Both the position numbers and the translations under genes were made by a program. 64,000 nt of DNA from Pseudomonas tructae (GTDB lineage: Bacteria > Pseudomonadota > Gammaproteobacteria > Pseudomonadales > Pseudomonadaceae). Positions 46,060 through 54,780 of this stretch are shown here, one piece after another; the stretch's first letter is position 1; the number at the start of each line of letters is the position of its first letter. Under the pieces are notes generated by a model. It worked only from the letters and a program-made list of their open reading frames with translations. It was not told where the DNA came from and made no database searches. Location of the stretch: positions 558,001 to 622,000 of the forward strand of contig NZ_CP035952.1 of assembly GCF_004214895.1 (NCBI RefSeq). The letters are read 5' to 3'.

Positions 46060-47407
46060 GAGCGTTCTCCTCGGGCAGTACGTGGGCAACGCTCAGGCGT
46101 TCATGGGTGAAGTAGGTGCGGGCGGCGTTCTGGATGTCCGCCGGAGTGACGCTTTTCAGCTCGTCCAGCTCGCTGTCGATCAGCTTCCACGACAGGCCGA
46201 CGGTTTCCAGCTGGCCGATGGCGGTGGCCTGGCTGCTGATGGAGTCGCGGTCGTAGACCAGCCCGGCGATGACCTGGGCGCGCACGCGCTCAAGCTCTTC
46301 AGCCGAAGGCGGGGTGGTCTTGAGCTCTTCGAGCAGCTTCCAGATACCGCCTTCGACATCGGCCAGGGTCTTGTGTTTCTGCAGGTTCGGCGTGGCCGAG
46401 ACCAGGAACAGGCTATCGCCGCGGGTGAACGGGTTGTAGCTGGACGAAGCGCCGGAGACCAGCTCCTGGCCGCGTTCCAGGCGGCTTGGCAGGCGCGCGC
46501 TGTAGCCGCCGTCGAGCAGAGCCGAGATCAGCCGCAGGGCGTGTACGCTGCGTGGGTCCTTGGCGGTGGCCAGGCCCGGGACGTTGAAGCCGTAGATCAG
46601 GCTCGGCAGCTGGGTTTGCACGTGCAGGTTGGTTTCCCGCAGGCCCGGCTCGGCCAGTTCCAGCGGCAGCTTGGCCGGTGGCACCGCGCGTTTCGGGATG
46701 GCGCCGAAGAAACGCTGGGCCAGGCCCTTGACCTCATCGACGGTGACATCGCCGACCACCACCAGGGTGGCGTTGTTCGGCACGTACCAGGATTCGTACC
46801 AGTGACGCAGCTCCTCGACCTTCATGCGGTCAAGGTCGGCCATCCAGCCGATGGTCGGGGTACGGTAGCTGCTGGCCGGGAAGGCCATGGCGCTGAACAG
46901 CTCGAAGGCCTTGGCGTTGGGTTGATCGTCGGTGCGCAGGCGGCGTTCTTCCTTGATCACCTCGATTTCGCGGCTGAACTCGTCGGCCGGCAGGCGCAGG
47001 CTGGCCATGCGGTCGGCTTCAAGCTCCAGCGCCACCGGCAGGCGGTCGCGGGCCAGCACCTGGTAATAGGCGGTGTAATCGTCGCTGGTGAAGGCGTTCT
47101 CTTCGGCGCCCAGGTCACGCAGGATGCGCGAGGCTTCGCCGGGGCCAAGCTTTTCGCTGCCCTTGAACATCATGTGTTCCAGGGCATGGGAAAGGCCGGT
47201 CTGGCCGGGGGACTCGTAGGTCGAACCGACCTTGTACCAGATCTGCGAGACCACCACCGGCGCCCGGTGATCCTCGCGTACGACCACTTTCAGGCCGTTG
47301 TCGAGAATGAACTCGTGGGTGGGTTGCGTATCGGCGGCAAAGGCCGCGAACGGCAGACAAACTGTGCTGAGCAACAGGCCAGCGGCGCGGCGGGCTAGAG
47401 CATTCAT
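46052..47407 (-). CDS. M16-family zinc peptidase, catalytic subunit
   Basis: 451 residues. A signal peptide (about 1-25, ending AAFAA) indicates a periplasmic protein. The inverted zinc motif H74-A-L-E77-H78 (SHALEHMMF) is present, with the downstream glutamate region ENAFTSDDYTAYYQVL completing the site. The C-terminal domain ends NAARTYFTHERLSVAHV. It precedes and overlaps the non-catalytic M16 gene. The ATG at 47407 has GGTTAAAC upstream; the ORF beginning at 47545 adds a poor N-terminus. Divergent from ftsY across about 230 bp. Confidence 0.9.
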   Translation of the reverse strand: MNALARRAAGLLLSTVCLPFAAFAADTQPTHEFILDNGLKVVVREDHRAPVVVSQIWYKVGSTYESPGQTGLSHALEHMMFKGSEKLGPGEASRILRDLGAEENAFTSDDYTAYYQVLARDRLPVALELEADRMASLRLPADEFSREIEVIKEERRLRTDDQPNAKAFELFSAMAFPASSYRTPTIGWMADLDRMKVEELRHWYESWYVPNNATLVVVGDVTVDEVKGLAQRFFGAIPKRAVPPAKLPLELAEPGLRETNLHVQTQLPSLIYGFNVPGLATAKDPRSVHALRLISALLDGGYSARLPSRLERGQELVSGASSSYNPFTRGDSLFLVSATPNLQKHKTLADVEGGIWKLLEELKTTPPSAEELERVRAQVIAGLVYDRDSISSQATAIGQLETVGLSWKLIDSELDELKSVTPADIQNAARTYFTHERLSVAHVLPEENAHE

Positions 47408-47637
47408 ACGTTGTTTAACCTGTAGGACTGCCCGCGTGGTCTTAGCGTCGGCGGGCTTGGAGGTGCTAGGATACTGATCCGGTTGCCTGAGGACCATGCC
47501 TGTCATGGATCCAGCCCGAAGGCTTGATGTCAAAATACTGCGCAAGAACGAGCCGGACTAAAAGTAGACTGTTCTGCGTTAAAAGAATTTACGAAGCGCC
47601 GCAGTGGCGCATCGCTACCCTGAGATAGCCGTCTTCC

Positions 47638-49149
47638 ATGTTTGGTTCCAACGACGACAAAAAGACGCCGGCTGCGGCTGGTGAAAAGAAAGGCCTGTTC
47701 GGCTGGCTGCGCAAAAAGCCCCAGCAACCTGTAGCCGAACAGCCACAAGCCCCTGCTCCGGTTGAAACGCAGCAACCTGCCGGGCTGCCTGCCGAGGCTC
47801 CTGCTACCGTCGCTGCGGTTGAGGTTGTGCCTGCCGCGGTTGCCGCGCCAGAGCCCGTTGCCGCTGCGCCAGTTGCCGCGCCAGTCGAGGTCCAGTCCGA
47901 ACCGTCCGTCGGCCTGGTGCTGCCTGTGCCTGAAGAGCCGGTAGCCCTGGTTGCCGACCTTGAGCCGCATACGCCGCCGCCGATCCCGCCGCGTCAGGAG
48001 CCTGTGCCGGTCAACGAGCCTGAGCCTGTACAGATTGCGCCTGAACCAGAGCCGCTTGCCGAACCAGAGCCTGCTCCCGAGCAAGCGCCCGTTATAGTTC
48101 CCGAGCCTGTGGTCGTGCCTGAGCCCGCACCTGTACTTGCAGCGGTTGAAGCACCTGCCCCGGTTATCGAGCCAGTTGCGGCCGAACCTGCCGAGCCGGT
48201 GCGTAGCGAAGAGAGCAAGGCTGGTTTCTTCGCCCGCCTCAAACAGGGCCTGAGCAAGACTAGCGCCAGCATCGGCGAGGGCATGGCCAGCCTGTTCCTG
48301 GGCAAGAAGGCCATCGATGACGACCTGCTCGATGAAATTGAAACCCGCCTGCTGACCGCTGACGTTGGCGTTGAAGCCACTTCGGTGATCGTCCAGAGCC
48401 TGACCCAGAAGGTCGCGCGCAAGCAACTGGCCGACAGCGACGCCCTGTACCAGTCGCTGCAAGGCGAGCTGGCCGACCTGCTCAAGCCGGTCGAGCAGCC
48501 GCTGCGCATCCACAACCAAGGCAAGCCGTTCGTGATCCTTGTGGTCGGCGTCAACGGCGCCGGCAAGACCACCACCATCGGCAAGCTGGCAAAAAAACTG
48601 CAGCTTGAAGGCAAGAAGGTCATGCTCGCCGCTGGCGACACCTTCCGTGCGGCGGCGGTCGAGCAACTGCAAGTGTGGGGCGAGCGCAACCAGATCCCGG
48701 TCATCGCCCAGCACACCGGTGCCGATTCGGCCTCGGTGATCTTCGACGCCGTGCAGGCCGCCAAGGCCCGTAATGTCGACGTGCTGATCGCCGACACCGC
48801 GGGTCGCCTGCACACTAAAGACAACCTGATGGAAGAGCTGAAGAAAGTCCGTCGGGTGATCGGCAAGCTCGATGCCGACGCACCTCATGAGGTGTTGCTG
48901 GTGCTCGATGCCGGTACCGGCCAGAACGCCATCAACCAGGCCAAGCATTTCAACCAGAGCGTCGAACTGACCGGCCTGGCCCTGACCAAGCTCGATGGCA
49001 CCGCCAAGGGCGGGGTGATCTTTGCCCTGGCCAAGCAGTTCGGCCTGCCGATCCGCTATATTGGCGTGGGTGAAGGCATTGACGATCTGCGTACCTTCGA
49101 AGCCGAACCCTTCGTGAAAGCACTGTTTGCCGAGCGGGAGCACCCATGA
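47638..49149 (+). CDS. ftsY: Signal recognition particle receptor FtsY
   Basis: 503 residues. FtsY docks ribosome-SRP complexes at the inner membrane. Residues about 30-195 form a long Pro/Ala/Glu-rich acidic linker domain; the NG GTPase region begins near 200, with G1 GVNGAGKTTTIGKLAKKL around residue 304, DTAGRLHTKDNLMEEL and TKLDGTAKGG. The N-terminal tail is longer than in E. coli by composition but normal for Pseudomonas. Start ATG at 47638 directly at the beginning of the family-like MFGSNDDKK. First gene of ftsY-ftsE-ftsX-rpoH. Confidence 0.96.
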   Translation: MFGSNDDKKTPAAAGEKKGLFGWLRKKPQQPVAEQPQAPAPVETQQPAGLPAEAPATVAAVEVVPAAVAAPEPVAAAPVAAPVEVQSEPSVGLVLPVPEEPVALVADLEPHTPPPIPPRQEPVPVNEPEPVQIAPEPEPLAEPEPAPEQAPVIVPEPVVVPEPAPVLAAVEAPAPVIEPVAAEPAEPVRSEESKAGFFARLKQGLSKTSASIGEGMASLFLGKKAIDDDLLDEIETRLLTADVGVEATSVIVQSLTQKVARKQLADSDALYQSLQGELADLLKPVEQPLRIHNQGKPFVILVVGVNGAGKTTTIGKLAKKLQLEGKKVMLAAGDTFRAAAVEQLQVWGERNQIPVIAQHTGADSASVIFDAVQAAKARNVDVLIADTAGRLHTKDNLMEELKKVRRVIGKLDADAPHEVLLVLDAGTGQNAINQAKHFNQSVELTGLALTKLDGTAKGGVIFALAKQFGLPIRYIGVGEGIDDLRTFEAEPFVKALFAEREHP

Positions 49150-49817
49150 TTCGATTCGAACAGGTCGCCAAGCGCTACCCCAATGGCCACGTTGGCCTGC
49201 ATGAGTTGAGTTTTCGGGTGCGTCGGGGCGAATTCCTGTTCGTGACCGGCCATTCCGGCGCCGGTAAAAGTACCTTGCTGCGCCTGCTGCTGGCCATGGA
49301 ACGTCCTACCAGCGGCAAGTTGCTGTTGGCCGGGCAGGATTTGGGACAGATCAGCAACGCGCAGATTCCGTTCCTGCGTCGGCAGATCGGTGTGGTGTTC
49401 CAGAACCACCAGTTGCTGTTCGATCGCACGGTTTTCAACAACGTTGCCCTGCCGCTGCAGATCCTCGGCCTGTCCAAGGTCGAAGTGGCCAAGCGGGTCG
49501 ACTCGGCGCTTGAGCGCGTGGCCCTGTCGGACAAGGCCGAGCTGTACCCCGGCGACCTGTCCACCGGCCAGCAACAGCGCGTCGGCATTGCCCGCGCCAT
49601 CGTCCACCGTCCGGCCTTGCTGCTGGCGGACGAACCTACCGGTAACCTCGACCCGCGCCTGGCTGCGGAGATCATGGGTGTTTTCGAAGATATCAACCGC
49701 TTGGGCACCAGCGTGCTGATCGCCAGTCACGACCTGGCACTGATCGCGCGCATGCGCCATCGCATGCTGACCCTGCAGCGCGGCCGCTTGATCGGCGATG
49801 GGGAGGCCGGGCAATGA
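49146..49817 (+). CDS. ftsE: Cell division ATPase FtsE
   Basis: 223 residues. ABC ATPase with Walker A GHSGAGKST at residues 35-43, Q-loop FQNHQLLFD, signature LSTGQQQRVGIARA and Walker B LLLADEPTGNLD. With FtsX it regulates amidases during septal peptidoglycan splitting. The start codon overlaps the ftsY stop (ATGA), and the end overlaps ftsX by 4 bases. Confidence 0.97.
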   Translation: MIRFEQVAKRYPNGHVGLHELSFRVRRGEFLFVTGHSGAGKSTLLRLLLAMERPTSGKLLLAGQDLGQISNAQIPFLRRQIGVVFQNHQLLFDRTVFNNVALPLQILGLSKVEVAKRVDSALERVALSDKAELYPGDLSTGQQQRVGIARAIVHRPALLLADEPTGNLDPRLAAEIMGVFEDINRLGTSVLIASHDLALIARMRHRMLTLQRGRLIGDGEAGQ

Positions 49818-50842
49818 GTGCGACACGCAGTCCCAAGGTTTCCGAGCGGGTAGCGCCCAAAGCCGCTGACCCTGGACCTGAGAAGAAAAAACGCGGTGGT
49901 CACGATGATGACGGCCCGGATTTCCGTACCCTGTTGCACGCCTGGCTGGAAAGCCACCGCTCGAGCCTGGTCGATAGCCTGCGGCGCCTGGGCAAGCAGC
50001 CGATCGGCAGCTTCTTTACCTGCCTGGTGATGGCCGTGGCCTTGAGCCTGCCGATGGGCTTGTCGCTGTTGCTGAGCAACGTCGAGCGCCTGGGTGGCTC
50101 GTGGCAGCGCGCGGCGCAGATTTCGCTGTACTTGAAGCTCGATGCCAGCAGCCATGAAGGCGAGGCCTTGCGCGATCAGATCAAAGGCCTGCCGGGCGTT
50201 GCCGAGGCCGAGTATGTCAGCCGCGAGCAGGCCCTCAACGAGTTCCAGCAGCAGTCGGGCCTGGGTGAAGCCTTGCGCGAACTGCCGGAGAACCCGCTGC
50301 CTGGCGTGATTGTGGTGACCCCGGCAGAAGTCGACAAACCGGCGTTGGAAGCCTTGCGCCAGCGCCTGGCCGAACTGCCCAGGGTTGAAGCTGCTCAACT
50401 GGACCTGGTGTGGGTCGAGCGCCTGGCGGCGATCCTCAAACTGGGTGACCGGTTTGTGTTTGGTTTGACCGTTTTGCTGGTGTCTGCACTGCTTTTGGTA
50501 ATTGGTAACACAATTCGCCTGCACATCGAGAACCGGCGTACCGAAATCGAGGTGATCAAGCTGGTTGGTGGCACCGACAGCTATGTACGCCGGCCTTTCC
50601 TGTACATGGGGGCCTTGTATGGCCTGGGTGCGGGGGTGTTGGCCTGGGGGGTACTGGCGTTTGGCCTGAACTGGCTGAATGACGCGGTAATCGGGCTTTC
50701 CGGGCTGTATGGCAGTGATTTTGCCCTGGCCGGGGTTCCGTCAGCTGATGGTCTGTCCCTCTTGCTTGGAGCGGTATTGTTAGGGTATATCGGTGCTTGG
50801 ATTGCGGTCGCCCGCCACTTGAGCGAGCTTGCACCGCGATAG
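49814..50842 (+). CDS. ftsX: Cell division protein FtsX
   Basis: 342 residues. Permease-like partner of FtsE with a basic N-terminal tail ([10 protein letters not shown]), the first membrane helix near residue 70, a periplasmic domain (about 95-200) and three further helices at the C-terminus ([52 protein letters not shown]). ATGA overlap with ftsE. The N-terminal tail is longer than in E. coli FtsX. The stop is at the edge of the rpoH promoter. Confidence 0.96.
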   Translation: MSATRSPKVSERVAPKAADPGPEKKKRGGHDDDGPDFRTLLHAWLESHRSSLVDSLRRLGKQPIGSFFTCLVMAVALSLPMGLSLLLSNVERLGGSWQRAAQISLYLKLDASSHEGEALRDQIKGLPGVAEAEYVSREQALNEFQQQSGLGEALRELPENPLPGVIVVTPAEVDKPALEALRQRLAELPRVEAAQLDLVWVERLAAILKLGDRFVFGLTVLLVSALLLVIGNTIRLHIENRRTEIEVIKLVGGTDSYVRRPFLYMGALYGLGAGVLAWGVLAFGLNWLNDAVIGLSGLYGSDFALAGVPSADGLSLLLGAVLLGYIGAWIAVARHLSELAPR

Positions 50843-50879
50843 TGTCTTTTTGCTGGTATTGACTCTTTTCATTTTTAGG

Positions 50880-50906
50880 GAACTTGTTTCGCGGTTCCCG
50901 GTCAAT
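50880..50906 (+). promoter_or_regulatory. Sigma-E/AlgU-type promoter of rpoH
   Basis: GAACTT at 50880-50885, a 16-base spacer, then TCAAT at 50902-50906, close to the AlgU consensus GAACTT-N16/17-TCTGA. It starts 38 bases after the ftsX stop and lies 49 bases before the rpoH ATG. An envelope-stress promoter for rpoH is known in P. aeruginosa. Confidence 0.6.
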
Positions 50907-50954
50907 GTTGGCAGTGCCTATGGCACGAGTTTAGTGAGTCGGAGGTTTTTTCGT

Positions 50955-51809
50955 ATGACCACTTCGTTGCAACCTGCCTATGCCCTGGTTCCCGGTGCAA
51001 ACCTGGAAGCCTATGTGCACACGGTCAACAGCATTCCATTGCTGACGCCCGAGCAGGAGCGTGAACTGGCCGAGAGTCTCTACTATGAGCAGAATCTTGA
51101 GGCAGCTCGGCAGATGGTGCTCGCCCACCTGCGTTTTGTTGTACACATCGCGCGCAGCTATTCCGGCTACGGGCTGGCCCAGGCCGACCTGATCCAGGAA
51201 GGCAATGTCGGTCTGATGAAAGCGGTCAAGCGCTTCAACCCGGAAATGGGCGTGCGCCTGGTGTCCTTTGCGGTGCACTGGATCAAGGCCGAGATTCACG
51301 AGTTCATCCTGCGCAACTGGCGCATCGTCAAGGTGGCCACCACCAAGGCCCAGCGCAAACTGTTCTTCAACCTGCGCAGCCAGAAAAAACGCCTGGCCTG
51401 GCTGAACAACGAAGAAGTACATCGAGTCGCCGAGAGCCTGGGTGTCGAGCCACGTGAAGTGCGTGAAATGGAGAGCCGCCTGACCGGTCAGGACATGGCC
51501 TTCGACCCGGCCAGTGAAGCCGACGACGACAGTGCATTCCAGTCACCGGCCAACTACCTGGAAGACCACCGGTACGACCCTGCGCGTCAACTGGAGGATG
51601 CCGACTGGAGTGACAACTCCACCAGCAACCTGCACGAAGCCCTGCAAGGCCTGGATGACCGTAGTCGCGATATCCTCTACCAGCGTTGGCTGGCCGAGGA
51701 AAAGGCCACCTTGCATGACCTGGCCGAGAAATACAGCGTGTCCGCCGAGCGGATTCGCCAGTTGGAAAAGAATGCGATGAACAAGGTCAAAGCCTTGATC
51801 GCCGTCTGA
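50955..51809 (+). CDS. rpoH: Heat-shock sigma factor RpoH (sigma-32)
   Basis: 284 residues. Sigma-70 regions 2 ([19 protein letters not shown]) and 4 ([20 protein letters not shown]) and the RpoH box [15 protein letters not shown] beginning at residue 133, the segment unique to sigma-32 and used for DnaK/FtsH control. It directs chaperone and protease genes. The ATG at 50955 has GGAGG upstream; the ORF is open from 50829 but within ftsX. Followed by a strong terminator. Confidence 0.97.
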   Translation: MTTSLQPAYALVPGANLEAYVHTVNSIPLLTPEQERELAESLYYEQNLEAARQMVLAHLRFVVHIARSYSGYGLAQADLIQEGNVGLMKAVKRFNPEMGVRLVSFAVHWIKAEIHEFILRNWRIVKVATTKAQRKLFFNLRSQKKRLAWLNNEEVHRVAESLGVEPREVREMESRLTGQDMAFDPASEADDDSAFQSPANYLEDHRYDPARQLEDADWSDNSTSNLHEALQGLDDRSRDILYQRWLAEEKATLHDLAEKYSVSAERIRQLEKNAMNKVKALIAV

Positions 51810-51830
51810 GTCGCAATACGGCAATAACCA

Positions 51831-51858
51831 AAAAGCCCCGACGTGTCGGGGCTTTTTC
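51831..51858 (+). terminator. Rho-independent terminator after rpoH
   Basis: Stem AAAAGCCCCGACGTGTCGGGGCTTTTT: CCCCGAC/GTCGGGG-type GC stem with a 2-4-base loop and a T run, 21 bases after the rpoH stop. Symmetrical A/T flanks. Confidence 0.92.
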
Positions 51859-51889
51859 ATGATTCTCCGCCACCCCTGTCGAGACTGCT

Positions 51890-52399
51890 ATGACCATTTC
51901 CTTGTACGCCGCTTCTGTTCCTGTCTTCAAGCAAATGCTCAACGCCCTGAGTGATGTGCTGAACAAGGCCGAAGCTCACGCTACGGCGAAAAACATTGAT
52001 CCGAGCGTTTTCCTCCAGGCGCGCCTGTATCCGGATATGTTCCCACTGGTTCGCCAGGTGCAGATCGCTGTTGATTTCGCCAAGGGGGTATCGGCGCGCT
52101 TGGCTGAGGTCGAGTTGCCGAAATACGATGACAGCGAAACCACCTTTGCTGAACTGCAAGCGCTGATCGGTAAGGTGCTGGCTTTCCTGGACGGCATTGC
52201 GCCAGCCCAGATCGACGGTAAGGAAGGCATTGAAATCGTGACCCGTCCGGGCACGCCCAAAGAGAAACGCTTCAGTGGCCAGGCTTATTTGCTGACCTAC
52301 GGTCTGCCGCAGTTCTTCTTCCACGTAACCACCACTTACGCAATCCTGCGTCACAACGGTGTAGAAGTAGGCAAACGTGACTACATGGGTGCTTTCTAA
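51890..52399 (+). CDS. DUF1993 family protein
   Basis: 169 residues, predicted helical and soluble, beginning MTISLYAASVPVFKQMLNAL. It matches the DUF1993 family, whose members adopt a DinB-like four-helix bundle; no metal-binding triad of histidines is obvious except His145-type in FFFHVTTTYAILRHNG. Function unknown. It stands alone between two terminators (after rpoH and at 52431), so it is its own transcription unit. Confidence 0.8.
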   Translation: MTISLYAASVPVFKQMLNALSDVLNKAEAHATAKNIDPSVFLQARLYPDMFPLVRQVQIAVDFAKGVSARLAEVELPKYDDSETTFAELQALIGKVLAFLDGIAPAQIDGKEGIEIVTRPGTPKEKRFSGQAYLLTYGLPQFFFHVTTTYAILRHNGVEVGKRDYMGAF

Positions 52400-52430
52400 G
52401 GCGTTTACCCAGTAATCAGCAAACAATAAA

Positions 52431-52461
52431 ACCCGGCAAGGTGTGCACCTTGTCGGGTTTT
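52431..52461 (+). terminator. Terminator between DUF1993 gene and mtgA
   Basis: ACCCGGCAAGGTG TG CACCTTGTCGGGT-type hairpin followed by a T run, on the + strand; the leading A-rich side allows use on the minus strand for mtgA as well. Confidence 0.85.
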
Positions 52462-53184
52462 TTATTGGTTCCAGGGCGCCCGGCGCGGGCTGTCCAGCTG
52501 AGCCAGGTAGCTGTTGCCGCCCAACTGGCGCATCTGCTGGCGAATCCAGCCGGCACGCCGTGCTACATAGCTACTGGGCTGGCTGGCGCTCCACCGCAAC
52601 GGGCTGGGCAGGACGGCGGCCAGCAGGCTGGCCTGCTGGCGCGACAACTGGCTGGCATCTACGCCGAAGTGGTGCCGCGCCGCCGCCTGCGCGCCGAACA
52701 CGCCTTCGCCCCATTCTGCACTGTTGAGATAGACCTCGAGAATCCGCTCTTTGGGCCACAACAGCTCGATCAGCCCGGTGAACCAGGCTTCCAGGCCCTT
52801 GCGCAGCCAACTGCGACCAGCCCAGAGGAACTGGTTCTTGGCCACTTGCTGGCTGAGGGTACTGGCGCCGCGGATGCTGCCACCGCGTTCGTTGTGGGCC
52901 AATGCTGCCTGGATGGCATTGAAGTCAAAGCCCCAGTGGTTGGCGAACTTCTGGTCTTCGCCAGCAATCACCGCCACTTTGAGTTCATCGGAGATCCGCT
53001 CCCATGGCTCCCAGTCCCGTTGCAGGTCAATGGGCTGGCCGTTGAACCAGGACTCGACCTTGCGCTCGGCCATCAGCGCAGTGCCAGGCGGCGGTACCCA
53101 GCGAAACAGCAGCACCAGCAGGACGCTACCTGCGGCAAACCACAGCAGGGCTCGGCTGAGGCGACGGAAAATGGAAGACAGCAT
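52462..53184 (-). CDS. mtgA: Monofunctional peptidoglycan glycosyltransferase MtgA
   Basis: 240 residues. A single N-terminal membrane anchor (about 10-28) and a GT51 domain: catalytic Glu76 in IAGEDQKFANHWGFD, then RGGSIRGASTLSQQVAKN and LEVYLNSAEWGEGVFG. It polymerises lipid II glycan strands. The ATG at 53184 gives MLSSIFRRLSR as in other Pseudomonas; a further ATG at 53220 exists but has no family support. Divergent from the DUF423 gene across about 70 bases. Confidence 0.92.
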   Translation of the reverse strand: MLSSIFRRLSRALLWFAAGSVLLVLLFRWVPPPGTALMAERKVESWFNGQPIDLQRDWEPWERISDELKVAVIAGEDQKFANHWGFDFNAIQAALAHNERGGSIRGASTLSQQVAKNQFLWAGRSWLRKGLEAWFTGLIELLWPKERILEVYLNSAEWGEGVFGAQAAARHHFGVDASQLSRQQASLLAAVLPSPLRWSASQPSSYVARRAGWIRQQMRQLGGNSYLAQLDSPRRAPWNQ

Positions 53185-53254
53185 AGGTGATGGCTTGGCC
53201 GAACCGATGGAGCGGGCCATTATACAGACCCTGTGCTGACTAGGAGTCTTCCCA

Positions 53255-53626
53255 ATGCTTCGTAGTTTTTTGCTGCTTTCGGCGTTTTTCGGATTCACCG
53301 GCGTGGCCCTGGGCGCCTTCGCGGCCCATGGCCTCAAGGGCCGGTTGAGCAGCGAATACCTGGCGATCTTCCATACTGGCGTCACCTACCAGCTGGTGCA
53401 TGCGCTGGCACTGCTCGCGGTTGCCGTGCTCTCGGTGCACCTGCCCGGGCGCCTGGTCGGTTGGGCCGGTGGTCTGTTCACCCTGGGGATCCTGCTGTTT
53501 TCCGGTAGCCTGTATGTGCTGACCCTGAGCGGCATCGGCAAGCTCGGGATCATCACCCCTTTCGGCGGCCTGGCGTTTCTTGGCGGCTGGCTGTGCCTGG
53601 GCCTTGCAGCCTGGCGCTTGAGCTGA
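53255..53626 (+). CDS. DUF423 family membrane protein
   Basis: 123 residues with four membrane helices and the family start FLLLSAFFGFTGVALGAFAA followed by HGL. The family (YgdD-type) is widespread, of unknown function. The start ATG at 53255 follows AGGAGTC. Short gap to thiS holds the thiS promoter. Confidence 0.85.
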   Translation: MLRSFLLLSAFFGFTGVALGAFAAHGLKGRLSSEYLAIFHTGVTYQLVHALALLAVAVLSVHLPGRLVGWAGGLFTLGILLFSGSLYVLTLSGIGKLGIITPFGGLAFLGGWLCLGLAAWRLS

Positions 53627-53665
53627 CCCACGGGTCCGGATCGAGACGAATGGCGCGGCCCGGCC

Positions 53666-53695
53666 TTGGGTTTGCGCCCTGATCAGGGCTAGAAT
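53666..53695 (+). promoter_or_regulatory. Predicted sigma-70 promoter of thiS with palindromic spacer
   Basis: TTGGGT at 53666-53671, 18-bp spacer, TAGAAT at 53690-53695, 33 bases before the thiS ATG. The spacer contains the perfect 14-bp palindrome GCCCTGATCAGGGC at 53676-53689, in a position typical of a repressor operator. No regulator is known to me. Confidence 0.5.
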
Positions 53696-53727
53696 GCGGG
53701 CCCCTAAAAATAATGGCGGCCGTGCGC

Positions 53728-53928
53728 ATGCGCATTCAACTGAACGGTGAACCTTTCGAAGTGGCCGATGGCGAAAGCGTCGCGGCCCTGCTCAACCGGC
53801 TTGACCTGGCGGGTCGCCGGGTGGCGGTCGAGCTCAACCTGGACATCGTGCCGCGCAGCCAGCACGACAGCACCGCGCTGAACGAAGGCGATCAGGTGGA
53901 AGTGGTGCATGCCATTGGCGGTGGCTAG
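53728..53928 (+). CDS. thiS: Thiamine biosynthesis sulfur carrier ThiS
   Basis: 66 residues, ubiquitin-like fold, ending in the required C-terminal Gly-Gly (HAIGGG), which becomes a thiocarboxylate. It donates sulfur to the thiazole made by ThiG. The start giving MRIQLNGEPFEVADG matches the normal length; the ATG at 53713 would add five residues. Followed by thiG after 48 bases. Confidence 0.95.
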   Translation: MRIQLNGEPFEVADGESVAALLNRLDLAGRRVAVELNLDIVPRSQHDSTALNEGDQVEVVHAIGGG

Positions 53929-53976
53929 GCCTTCGCGATTTACCTGCAAGTCCCTCAACCTTCAAGAGGATTACCG

Positions 53977-54771
53977 ATGAGCAATGTTCGTAGCGACAAG
54001 CCCTTCACCCTGGCCGGTCGTACCTTCCAGTCGCGCCTGCTGGTCGGCACCGGCAAGTACCGTGACCTGGAAGAAACCCGCCTGGCCATCGAGGCCTCGG
54101 GTGCCGAGATCGTCACGGTAGCCGTGCGCCGCACCAACATCGGCCAGAACCCGGGCGAACCGAACCTGCTCGACGTGCTGCCGCCAGACCGCTACACCAT
54201 CCTGCCGAACACCGCTGGCTGCTTCGATGCGGTCGAAGCCGTGCGCACCTGCCGCCTGGCCCGTGAACTGCTCGATGGCCACAACCTGGTCAAGCTCGAA
54301 GTACTGGCCGACCAGAAGACCCTGTTCCCCAACGTGATCGAGACCCTCAAGGCCGCCGAAGTGCTGGTCAAGGACGGGTTTGACGTAATGGTCTACACCA
54401 GCGACGACCCGATCATCGCTCGCCAACTGGGCGAAATCGGCTGTATCGCGGTAATGCCGCTGGCTGGCCTGATCGGGACGGGCCTGGGGATCTGCAACCC
54501 GTACAACCTGCAGATCATCCTCGAAGAGTCGAAAGTACCGGTGCTGGTCGATGCCGGCGTCGGTACTGCATCCGATGCCACCATCGCCATGGAGATGGGC
54601 TGTGAGGCGGTGCTGATGAACTCGGCGATCGCTCACGCACAGCAGCCGATCATGATGGCCGAAGCCATGAAACACGCCATTGTCGCTGGCCGCCTGGCTT
54701 ACCTGGCCGGGCGTATGCCGAAAAAACTCTATGCCAGCGCCTCGTCGCCGCTGGATGGTCTGATCAAGTAA
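53977..54771 (+). CDS. thiG: Thiazole synthase ThiG
   Basis: 264 residues. ThiG builds the thiazole phosphate ring of thiamine from deoxyxylulose 5-phosphate, glycine-derived dehydroglycine and ThiS-bound sulfur. A TIM barrel; the imine-forming Lys is in [10 protein letters not shown], and the phosphate-binding loops ILPNTAGCF and [14 protein letters not shown] are seen. Start ATG at 53977 after AGAGGA. Third gene of thiS-thiG-trmB. Confidence 0.97.
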   Translation: MSNVRSDKPFTLAGRTFQSRLLVGTGKYRDLEETRLAIEASGAEIVTVAVRRTNIGQNPGEPNLLDVLPPDRYTILPNTAGCFDAVEAVRTCRLARELLDGHNLVKLEVLADQKTLFPNVIETLKAAEVLVKDGFDVMVYTSDDPIIARQLGEIGCIAVMPLAGLIGTGLGICNPYNLQIILEESKVPVLVDAGVGTASDATIAMEMGCEAVLMNSAIAHAQQPIMMAEAMKHAIVAGRLAYLAGRMPKKLYASASSPLDGLIK

Positions 54772-54780
54772 GAGCCCCTG

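Noticed and set aside
47530..49143. 537-residue minus-strand frame opposite ftsY
   Set aside because: Its Arg/Gly/Leu-rich middle is the complement of the low-complexity Pro/Ala/Glu tail of FtsY.
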